In this document: piece by piece, positions 15,101 to 27,100 of the stretch
How positions within the stretch are numbered: the first letter of the stretch is position 1
Layout of the letters: every line of letters starts with the position of its first letter
Origin: Notolepis coatsorum
Taxonomy: Eukaryota; Chordata; Actinopteri; Aulopiformes; Paralepididae
Direction of reading: 5' to 3'
Assembly: GCA_963971535.1 (NCBI GenBank)
Contig: OZ020599.1
Location: 94,673,897-94,737,896, forward strand
DNA length: 64,000 nt
The notes under the pieces: model-generated
The model's input: the letters and a program-made list of their open reading frames with translations, nothing else
Database searches by the model: none
What the model was told of the DNA's origin: nothing
Program-made: the position numbers and the translations under genes

Positions 15101-18100
15101 GAGATGGACTGTGTTGTGGATCGAGGCAGGGAGAGTGTTCCAGAGGGCAGCAGCACTGAAGGCTCTGTCCCCAACTAGTATGCAGTCTGGTTAGGTATGA
15201 GGAATGATGAGTCCAGTGACGAGAGGAGCACGGAGGTCAGAGGAGCGTAGCCTACGAGAGGGTGTGGAGGTCAGAGGAGCGTAGCCTACGAGAGGGGGTG
15301 GAGGTCAGAGGAGCGTAGTCTACGAGAGGGGGTGGAGGTCAGAGGAGCGTAGCCTACGAGAGGGTGTGGAGGAGGTCAGAGGAGCGTAGCCTACGAGAGG
15401 GTGTGGAGGAGGTCAGAGGAGCGTAGCCTACGAGAGGCTGTGGAGGAGGTCAGAGGAGCGTAGCCTACGAGAGGCTGTGGAGGAGGTCAGAGGAGCGTAG
15501 CCTACGAGAGGCTGTGGAGGAGGTCAGAGGAGCCTACGAGAGGGTGTGGAGGAGGTCAGAGGAGCCTACGAGAGGGTGTGGAGGAGGTCAGAGGAGCCTA
15601 CGAGAGGGTGTGGAGGAGGTCAGAGGAGCCTACGAGAGGCTGTGGAGGAGGTCAGAGGAGCCTACGAGAGGCTGTGGAGGAGGTCAGAGGAGCCTACGAG
15701 AGGCTGTGGAGGAGGTCAGAGGAGCCTACGAGAGGCTGTGGAGGAGGTCAGAGGAGCCTACGAGAGGCTGTGGAGCAGGTCAGAGGAGCCTACGAGAGGC
15801 TGTGGAGGAGGTCAGAGGAGCGTAGCCTACGAGAGGGTGTGGAGGTCAGAGGAGCCTACGAGAGGCTGTGGAGGAGGTCAGAGGAGCCTACGAGAGGCTG
15901 TGGAGCAGGTCAGAGGAGCCTACGAGAGGCTGTGGAGGAGGTCAGAGGAGCCTACGAGAGGCTGTGGAGGAGGTCAGAGGAGCCTACGAGAGGCTGTGGA
16001 GGAGGTCGGAGGAGCCTACGAGAGGCTGTGGAGGAGGTCAGAGGAGCCTACGAGAGGCTGTGGAGGAGGTCAGAGGAGCCTACGAGAGGCTGTGGAGGAG
16101 GTCAGAGGAGCCTACGAGAGGCTGTGGAGGTCAGAGGAGCCTACGAGAGGCTGTGGAGGAGGTCAGAGGAGCGTAGCCTACGAGACGGGGTGGAGGAGGT
16201 CAGAGGAGCGTAGCCTACGAGACGGGGTGTAGGTGTGGAGGAGGTCAGAGGAGCCTACGAGAGGGGGTGGAGGAGGTCAGAGAGGCATTCAGGGGCAAAA
16301 GGTCACAGAGAGACTTGGAGCAGAATTTGAACTTGGCCCGGGAGCCTGTGGCAGCATAGTTCTGGACATACTGGAGTCTATAACATGACTTGTCCAGTCG
16401 ACTTGTCACGTGTCCCATGTTTATGTTAGCAGATGCAATACAATCCAGAGTCGTATTGTCTGTTAGTTTGTCTGTGGATCAATCAATCAATCAATCAAAT
16501 GTATTTATATAGCACATTTAGACATGACACTTGTCAACCAAAGTGCTTCACAGTAAGTCTCATAGCTAGAAACGAAGCAAAGTGCTAAAGTATAGAATAA
16601 ACAGAAAATATAAACAACCAAGGAAACAAAACAACACGTCAGCAAGCAAGGCCAGAGTTGGAGTGAGTCAGGGAAGGCCAGGCGGTATAGATGATAGATA
16701 GTTTTGAGTTTAGATTTAAAAGGGGGCAGATTTGATGGACATGGGGATGCTGTTCCAGAGGTCAGGGGCTGTGACAGCAAAAGCATGCCCCCCCTAGACT
16801 TGAAATAGGACCTATGGGTTGTTAGGAGACCCTTGTCAGCCGAGCACCGGGAGCCAGTGGAGGGAGGCAAGAACAGGGGTGATGAGCTCTCTTCTTCCGC
16901 TGCCCTGCCGCTTTGGCGTAGAGCTTTCAGTAGACTAGCTGCTTACCAACTGGTTTAACACCGCAGTAGCTCCCCCCCCATGCTGCTTCTACAGCCCCCC
17001 CCCTGGTTGATTGCCGATTAATGCTGTGTGTGGCTGGCTGGCTGCGAGTAGAGTCGCTGTAGTTTGTAGTTTGCTTGTAAAACTGACAACACCGTCTTTG
17101 TTTTTTGTCTGCCCGTACTTGCTGTGTCCTGCAGGATCATGCTGATCTGTGCCAAGCGGTCTCTATATGCCACTTTCTCAGTGCTGCCGTACGGAGAGCG
17201 CTTACACCACAGGTACAAAAAAAGAAAAGAAAAGCACCATCCCCAACCAGAGAGCACGTTGCACCAACCCAACCCCCCCACCCGCCCCCCCCCCCCCACA
17301 CCCCACCCGCCCCCACGCCGTCCCGTCTTCCCGTCTGCTCCGCATGGCTCTCTTGGGGAGGCACTTGTGAGTGGCAGGTGCTAACGTTTCACATGACCGT
17401 GTGACTCCTTTCCTGTCTAGTGACCCTAAACTGGAGACTCAGAGACAGAGGTTGTCGTCGGTGGTGACCGCTGACCTGCTCCCTGCGCTGGAGGGCGTGG
17501 AACTGGCCGGATATGGCAAGGTAAGTGTCGTCAGCGTTTCAGAGCCACAGATCGTATATATAAAGGTTTGGCGTGAGGCAAGCCAGCCGTGTTTTATGTT
17601 CGTACCGGACCCTCCATGCGAATACATTGGGAAAATCAAATAAGATATTCCTTTATTGATCCCCTTGGGGAAATTCAGGCATCATAGCAGCATGGGGGAA
17701 GGGGGGGGGGGTACAGGTACATGGTAATAGTAGAAGACATAATACAGGCAATACAATTATAGTAAAGTAGAAAAGTTAAAATAGGCAGTGGAAACAATAT
17801 AATTAGTATACGCATCTAAGCAAGTAGGCAGTGTAATCAAGGTGCAGATGAGGGTCTGTACGCCATATCAGTTATATTATGTTACAATTAGTGCTGTCAG
17901 GCGATTAAAAAAATTAATCTAATTAATTACAGGATTTGTAATTAATTAATCTAATTAATCACATTTTAATCGCATAACCATTTTATGCCTGATATTCTAT
18001 ATTCTATAATCATATTTCAAATTGCATGTGTCCGGATGGCAGAATTCAGTACTGTATCTACAAAACCTTCTGTTTAATCATCTTCCATCTATTAATTTGC

Positions 18101-21100
18101 TTAGATTTTTCAGGTCTGGTCAATTTGAGCATAGTGTTATTCACAGTCAAAGATAAAAAAAAATGTTTATTGATATTCTCATTTGGTTCATTACAATTTA
18201 CTCGAGCCTAGTAACAGACACAGTATTTCTGACACTGGGAATACATTCCCTGAGATCCATAGATGTCCCTAGAATCAGATACCAAGAACATGCAAATGGA
18301 CCATATAAAAAAAAGTCTGTAATGTGTATTCTACGTTCTTATGGAATGAATGAGATAAAAAAAAATGTTATTAAAAAAAAAAAAAAAAAAAAAATGTAAT
18401 TAATTTTGAGTTAATTTTCATAACGCGATAATTTGCTGTGTAATTAATTAATCTAATTAACGCGATAAACTGACAGCCCTAGTTACAATAAATATGGTTA
18501 CAGTAGACACTAGAATCTAAATATATACTATAAGTAAGTATACAGTATACACAGGTGCAGTGTGACATGACAAAGGATTGGCATAGAAATTAATTCAAAT
18601 CTCATTCATATCTAATTTTATTAAGGGTGTAACGATACACACATTTTCACATTCACTATTTTGAGATCCCAATTCGATTAAAAAAATATATAATGTATGC
18701 AATGATGTCATGCATTCATACCACAGAGCCCTGACTATGGGTTATATACCATAGTGACCGCGACCAGCGATTGTGACCACATTGTCATTGATGTACTACA
18801 CAACTTTGTTTGGCTCCAAAAATACACTTTTTATTTCAAAGTCCTAATCAATGAAAGTGAGCCTTAAATATAGCAGTAACCACACAATACCACCAGTTAA
18901 ACTAGAAAAAAGTTAAACGAGAGACCTAGTGAAGATAATGAGAGAAGGAGAATCATCGATACACTTCTAAAATTCCCCCAAACTTCCCAATTAAATTATT
19001 ATAATTTTTATTATTATTTTGGATTCTGTATTGAGATTGTTGCGCCCCTACATTTGATATAACAGAAGAATTACTGGTAACAACTGTACTCTCTCTAGAA
19101 TGGTTAGCCTTTGGTTCTGACATGATGTCGCATTACAGTGTATCTCTACCCTTGCAATATTGTTACTTGTTAAAGTTGTATCAATATGGCATTCATATTT
19201 CTAATAGCATGAAACATTATTATATATTTTTTTAATCTTTATTTATCTCGAACACAACAAACATACGTATAAATCGCATTAGAGACTAAATATAAATGCA
19301 AACAAATGATTCCGTCTTCATCTGTAGAAAATGATTGATGGGTTGGAGAAGGGGCAGAAGGAGACACAGCTTATCTAGTCCGACCCCTTTCTTACAAGAT
19401 AATAACATTTAAAATAAAACTCTTACTACCAAAGAGAAAAAAAAGTATAATAAGGTAAAAAAAAAAACAAGACAACCATTATGTTTTGTTTCTAAGAAAT
19501 CAAAACATTCTATATATCTATATATATCTATAGTTCCTCAGTTCTGTATTTGTCTATCAGTGCTTTTTGTATCTATTCTTTAACTGTGCAACGTTACTGT
19601 AAATGTGTAACTCTGCTTGGAATGATCCGTTTGTGTGTCTTAACACAATGGCGCCCGACCATGGAGATCTCCGTGTTTCGATTCCACCCGTTGTGGACAG
19701 AAGCACGGATATATCCGTGGCAAGTTGTTTTTGCTTTTATTCCATTTTAATAGCCTATTCAAGGTCGCCGAGCGGCACTGCAGATGTGCTCTACTCTTTG
19801 AATTCGAGAAAGTGCAATACCGGCCAGATCCTCTTAGGGGCGCTACCGCGATAATGCAGTGTGCCCTGTGGCTGAATGGAGCATTTATTTAATTTTTTTA
19901 CTTTCAATGGAGTTTTCAGTTAGCTCGATTCTGTATGTGCAGCATGTAGCTTGGATTACGTTTTGGATTGCGGATTTCACTATGCAATAAGGGGACATAT
20001 CGATCTACCAGATGGCGATCGTTAACGGGGAAATGCTCGGGGGGGATCCAACCGGCTCATGGTAAGATCTTTTTCACGTAAATTACAGCCCGATCGAGCC
20101 TTGTTACGATACGATCGGCCTATGTGGCTACTTAAACGAACACGGTTATTGGTAATCAATAATAAGAAACGACGTCCCCCGCCCCCCCCCCCCCCCCCCC
20201 CCTTTCATGCATGCTTGAGGATCGTGCCGATCATATGCAGTTTGAGTTTTAACTGTAGCATCTGTATAACGGAAATTCCATTGGATATAACGTTAGTAAC
20301 TATTAGCCCTTTATCTCAGCCTTCCAGGAAATATACTAGACCAAATGCCATATAACGCTTATATTCACGGCGCTATAAAATGAGAACGTATTGATGATTT
20401 TTCTTTTTCTTTAATCCATTTTGAAGGGACGGTTTATGGTCCCAATTGACAATGAGAATGGACAGATATCAATACTATAAAGTATAGATTTAGCTCTACA
20501 AACAGCCCCACGTCTGTTTACATTTGCCGGTCCTCTAGTGATTTATTAGACTCATCCCAATGGCCCCGAATGTGTTAATCCCTGGGTCTTTGTCAGCTGC
20601 GTTTGTTTATTAAGGAGAGTAATACCTAAGGACTACCTAAACCAGTGGTCATCAACCTTTTCCAACTCAAGATCACATATGATGTCAACGGAGAAAGGCT
20701 AGATCTACCCACTCAAATTCACTGAGATTTATTTTTTAAATTACTTTTCAATTGAATTTGACCCACATTTAAGCCAATAGATACAGCGTTCAGTGATCAA
20801 ATGGAAAGAATGATAGTAGGATTTCATTTTTAATTCTATGCTTTATTAAAGGTTTACATTTGTATGTTGATACAAACTTAAGAACTTTTGCAAGTATAAA
20901 ATGCATGCATTTGCATTTAGGCTTGGACAACTTGTAGCCAAAAATAAAACTCAAACTACCGTACTTTTCGCACTATAAGCCGCACCGGACTATAAGCCGC
21001 AGCAGCTAAATTGAATGATGTGTACATATATAAGCCGCACTGGACTATAAGCCGCAGGTGTTTTAATGTTTAATTACCATATGTAATTAGCATTGGGACA

Positions 21101-24100
21101 CAATACTGTTGGACAAATAACAAGAATTAACTCATTTACAAGTTATATTAAGTTTAGCAAATAAGGGAACAGATAAATAACATTTCAATGCAGTCAAAAA
21201 AGCAATATTTAGATTTTAACATTTTGGGGTTTGGTCACGTCGATTCACATATAAGCCGCACCGTTATATAAGCCGCAGGGTCGAAAAATGGGGGAAAAAG
21301 CTGCGGCTTATAGTCCGAAAAGTACGGTATATTTTTTTAAATCAAATCTTTGTATTTATTTTACATGAAACAAGACCGGTAACAATAATAACAATGACGA
21401 GAAGATGACAACAGAGTAAGACAATAAGACGAGACAATTACAGACATGAATTTTTCATTTCTCCATCACTGCAAATCTGCCCCTCAATTAATATCCCCAC
21501 GGGAGGGGGGGGGGGGGGGGGGGGGGGGGCATAATCGCGATATCGACCTAAACGGACAATGTATAACGTATGAAGTGTATCACGGCATACATACTAGCGA
21601 TGTCCGACATTATCGACCTACCGATATTATCGGCCGATATTGGCATTGAAATGTAATATCGGAAATTAACGACGATCAAGACAGGGGAGGGGGGAATTGG
21701 CACTACTAAAATTGGGATTGGAGAAAAACAGAAAAAGAAGGAGAAAAAGTGGATACATTTTTTTATTGTCAAAAGTATGCATAATGTTGTTAATTCCACG
21801 ACAAGAGATATAATGTTAATTACCTGAAATTATTCAGAAATAATTCAATTATTATTTGGGGGGGAAACCCTGCATACCGGTATATCGGTATCGGTTGATA
21901 TCTGTATCGGAAATTAAGAGTTGGACAATATCGGTATATCAGATATTTTTTTCCACAACTGAGGTAGGTAGATACATTTTTTAGAGACTAAAGTACAGAA
22001 AAAAGGTACCGTTGGGTACCGGTATCGATTCACAGGTACCGGTATCAGTTCAAATGTGAACGGTACCCATCCCTAATACTTACTCAATCAGAGCATATAT
22101 TTAGCATTTTTAGATTATATATATATTAGTGCTGTCAGGCGATTAAAAAAAATTAATCTAATTAATTACAGGATTTGTAATTAATTAATCGCATTTTAAT
22201 TGCATAACCATTTTATGCCTGATATTCTATATTCTATAATCATATTTCAAATTGCATGTGTCCAGATGGCAGAATTCAGTACTGTATCTACAAAACCTTC
22301 TGTTTAATCATCTTCCATATATTAATTTGCTTAGATTTTTCAGGTCTGGTCAATTTGAGCATGGTGTTATTCAGTCAAAAATAAAAAAATTATTGATATT
22401 CTCATTTGGTTAATTACAATTGACTCAAAATAAGATTTCCAATCAATCACAGCGCAGATTGATTGATTGAATGAAAATGTTATTAACAGATTGCAGAATG
22501 GGTACAATACAGTACGGCTCAATACACACAATTGTTAAGGGCATGCAGACCAGAGAAAGACTTTCGTCTGGTTTACATCAGGGTCCCCCATTTTCAATTC
22601 ATAATGAATTGTAAGTAAGGGTGCAACTTGCACCGTGCAATCCATTCTTTGTGGATCTAGCCCACAGTATTTCTGACACTGGGAATACATTCCCTGAGAT
22701 TCATAGATGTCCCTAGAATCAGATACCAAGAACATGCAAATGGACCATATTAAAAAAAAGTCTGTAAATGTGTATTCTACATTCTCATGGAATGAATGAG
22801 ATACAAAAAAAAATTATAAAAAAAAGATATAAAAAAAAACCTTTTTTGTAATTAATTTTGAGTTAATTTTCATAACGCGATAATTTGCTGTGTAATTAAT
22901 TAATCTAATTAACATGATAAACTGACAGCACTAATATATATATATATATATATATTAGATTAGATATATATTGTAAATATTTTTATTGTAAGGCAAATAT
23001 AACTCATCATACTCCCATCTGCACCTTGACCTTTTTACACTGCCTACTTGCCCATATGCGCATACTCGGAGTTAATTATATTGTTATATTGTGTAAACAC
23101 TGCCTATTTTTATAAAGATTTTATTTTTACTTCTCCACTGTACTATAATTGTATGACCTGTATCATGTCTTCTACTACATGTACCTCCCCTCCCCCATGC
23201 TGCTATGATGCCTGAATTTCCCCAAGGGGATCAATAAAGGAATATCTTATCTTATAAGGTTGTCCTCCAAATAACCATTTTCTTTGAAGCGTCGGCAGTA
23301 ATTAATTATCATCAAATAATTAACGTGTCGTTCTTCCAGTTTCAATGCGGTGGGTTAAACAAGAGACGCAGGGTAGAATGGCTTTTCTGAAAGTTCATAC
23401 TGTCTTGTCTTAGCTGATTTTCTATTGTTTATTCTTATTTATATATGTATTCTTATGTATGAAATTGCTTATAAACTGTCTTGTCTTGAAAGCTCGTCGT
23501 CGCTGTAAATGGGGCTAACCTTGGTGTATTACGAGTTGAAATATTAAACATAAAATACAACGTATACTGTTTATTTACCCTTCTGTGAAAGTCTAGGGAA
23601 AAAAACGTATCGCAATCTGGTGAAAAATGCCGGAGCTATGGACATTATACAAAAGTAACTGTACTTGCAGTAGATTTCATTCACAGTCTTTGCTGCCCTT
23701 TAATGGGTGCCTGGTGGTACTAAATCCATATTTAACTCTGCCATTGGAAAGAGGAGATTTGACCCAATCCATAGATGTATGACTTGGCCATAATAAGGTA
23801 ATTTATAGGCCTGATATTTTATATTCTATATTAATATTTCAAATAAGATGTGTCCGGATGGCAAAATTCAGGAAGGCCGGTTAGCCTTCGGGAGAGGTGT
23901 TAGTTGGACAATGCCTAGGCTAACCGGCCATGTCCGCTTCCATTCATTGTGCTAAGCTAGGCTAACGTGTAGCCAGATAGCTTTCTACTGAACGCACAGA
24001 GAGGAAACTGGTATCCATCTTCTTGTCTCTCTCTGGAGAAGACGATAAGCTAATTTCCCAAAATGTTGGCGTGTTCTTTTAAGAGGTCAAGGCCTTAAAA

Positions 24101-27100
24101 GGCAATACCAGCTTCTCAAAGTAAACAAAGGCCATCGCTATGGTGACGGGCTGAAGACAACACTCCTCGCTCACCGCCCGCATCTCCCTCTTTAGGCTGA
24201 TGACAAGACAGAGTGGACGGGGGAGATTACACAGTGAATAATGCTTTTGTACGTATAAGCATGTGTGACTGAACATGTAACGATCGAAACAAGAACAAGG
24301 GAGGTCGTTCCAGGGTATTAAAAAGTATCAATTTATGGCCTTAAACGGTATTAAAAAGTCTTACATTTCATTTGCACAGGTATAAAAGTTTTTTGGGGGG
24401 CAAGCCCGGCTGTCGGGAGATGAAATAATATGAAATGTTTTTTTTATCCACTTTTTGCCAATTTTTTTTTTTATATTTTTCTCCCATCCCAATTTCGTAT
24501 CATCCAATTCAACCCTCCCCTGTCACGAACGCTGTTTCTTGCCTCCCACAAGCCGGCTGCAATGTGGACTAAGTCATACATAGCACAAGTCTCCTCCGGT
24601 ACTTGAGGTAACAGCAGTCGCATCTTTTCACCTGCGCAGCTCGATCTCTCAGTGGCGAGGAGTAACGCGTGGGAGGTTCACGCTGCCCCCGACACTTCCT
24701 GATTCCACTGCGCAGGCGCACCAACCGACCTGTAGGAGTCGCTGTCCACAACGCCCGATCCCCACCCATCAGTTTTCCCACCCCCTAATACGGCCAATGT
24801 GTATTAGTACGGACGACCAGCTAAACTGAAAGCAAATGTGCAGCGCTGGGCTCGAACAGGCGAGCCCACTGTCTCCAGATTTCGTGGCGAGCGCCTTGCC
24901 CACTACGCCACGTAGCCGCCTAATATGAAATGTTTTTGTATGCAAGAGCTTGTATTTAAATTGGTGCGCAAGTGCAGCCACCAGTTTAGTGTCGCTATGT
25001 GTTTAATATTTTTTGCTAGTATGGTCGTGAAATTGGTATTCGTTTTTGCTCTTAAAAAGTTTAATTGAGTGCGGCTAAGTGGCGCAGTGGGCAAGGCGCT
25101 CGCCACTAATGCAGGAGATGCTGGGTTCAAGCCCAGCTCTCGGCATTGCTACCAGCTTGGCTAGTCGTTCATACTAACGCAATTGGCAGTATTAGGGGGT
25201 GGGAAGCTGGAGGGTGGGGATCGGACGTTGTGGACAGCGACTCCTACAGGTCGGTTGGTGCGCCTGCGCAGCAGAATCAGGAAGCAACGGGGGGGGCGTG
25301 ACCCTCCCACGCAGACCCTCGCCGCTGAGAGATCTCGCTGTGCAGGTGAAAAGATGCGACGGCTGCCTCCTCGTGTACCGGAGGGGACACGTGATGCAAG
25401 GCTTCATCCACATTGCAGCCGGCCTGTGGGAGGCATGGCCTAACAGCGTTCGAGACAGGGGAGGGTAGAATTGGACAATACGAAATTGGGATGGGAGAAA
25501 AATAGAAAATGGGAGAAAAACTAGATAAAAAAAAATAAAAAGGTGTTTAATTGAGACCCTGTTAAATGATCTGATCTCGCCTCCCCAGACTGTTTCTTAC
25601 GCCCAGTTCCTGTTCCCGACCCACGCCTTGGTGAGGCTGAAAGGGGGCGCCACGGAGAGCTCCACCCCTCTGCCCCGTTTCCGTAGCAACGGCCAGAGGA
25701 CCTTCACCCCGGCCCGTCTGAACAGCACCGTGGCACAGGACGCATGTACGCTTCACTCAAGCAACACACCCACATACACGCGCACACACACACACGCTTC
25801 CATTATCTCCTGATTAGATTCAAATGTAGTGTCACTCATCATACAGTACAACGAAAATAAGTTTGGCATCCGACCAGAGTGCAAATGTAACGGTAAAGTG
25901 CAACAGCAATATACAATGTAGGCTACAGGTGATTAAACTGGGTATAAAATATATAAATTAGTACTACTGTGTATAGTGCTAATCGGATGTATGTACAGAG
26001 TTGTAATATTCATATGTACAGTGATACAGGTACAAAGACAGTATGGTAGTAATAAAAAAAAAGTCATACTGGCCAGCAGCGTAACTAGTAAGAGCAGGTA
26101 AGGTATATGTATAGATATAGTATCTACAGATATGTAAAAAGGATTATATGCAGGTATGTACAGACGGATGTGGATAGATATATATATCTCATTGGATGTG
26201 CCCTGACAATTAATGCTTGTATATCTTATCGTGTGTTGTCATGTTTGTTTATATGTTTGTTTAAAAAATAATAAAAAAATAAAATACAAAAAAATATATA
26301 TATGATGAGAATAAATATATATACAGCATATACAGAGTAATATGGGTAATACACAGGTGAAGAGATAAGTGCATATATATATATATATATGCTGTAAATA
26401 TATATATACGGTATATACAGCACTATTGTACCGGTACATGTTATACAATCTTTTCCTCATGCATTCTGTCTTCGGACCTTAGAACATCACAGTTCATGTT
26501 CTGCTAAGTGCTGTGTATACAGCTTGGGAGCGTCTGAGCCAAAAGCTAAGCAGCATAAACGAGAGTAAAAAAAAAAAAAAGGAAAAAAATAGCAACAGTT
26601 AATCTGAGCAGGATGACACACGCAGTGTTGTCGGTGGGAAAGAGGATCCTCATGTTGAAACCGAGGAGACTGTTTTGTAAATGCAGATCACCAGTGGTTG
26701 TTGAAGGAACACGCCAACTTTTTGGGGAAATTAGCTTATTTGCCATCTATCCTGGAGTTAGACAAGCAGATACAAACCCTTTTCTTCTCTGTGCGTGCAT
26801 TAGGCTTAGGGAACATCCTAGAGTATGTATCTGCTTGTCTAACTCCAGGGTAGAAGGAAAATAAGCGAATTTCCCAAAATGTTGGTGTGTTCCTTTTTAA
26901 GACATATTATGTAAGAACAGATATAATCAAGTCTGGCTGAATTTGCTAAATCGTTCAAAAATATCTAGGATTTCACAACCTTTTTTTTAACTGTAGTGTT
27001 TCTCAAGGGGGGGGCGGCAGAGTTGTTGAAAGGGCGGGGGGGTGTTGATGCTCAAAAGGGGGCGCGATTTTATTTATTATCATTGTTTTTAATATCAGTC

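Larger units (their letters stand above)
24107..25562 (-). pseudogene. Inverted partial copy of cables2 intron 7 and exon 8
   Basis: On the minus strand 24196-24107 repeats the first 90 coding bases of cables2 exon 8 with only about two differences ([17 protein letters not shown] and [11 protein letters not shown] are readable). It keeps the splice acceptor and the intron upstream of it; the match continues at 24197-24426, 24938-25058 and about 25556-25562, interrupted by two SINEs. The source is about 29886-30412. The copy breaks off inside exon 8 and is antisense to the gene, so it cannot be spliced in as a normal exon. Confidence 0.93.

Noticed and set aside
15514-16232. Plus-strand frames of up to 228 codons rich in Arg/Glu
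   Set aside because: Generated by the 32-36-bp minisatellite; overlapping in three frames with the same peptide.
24079-24276. A second CABLES gene or an alternative exon on the minus strand
   Set aside because: Only a truncated, inverted copy of exon 8 is present with no companion exons in that orientation, so it is recorded as a pseudo-exon.
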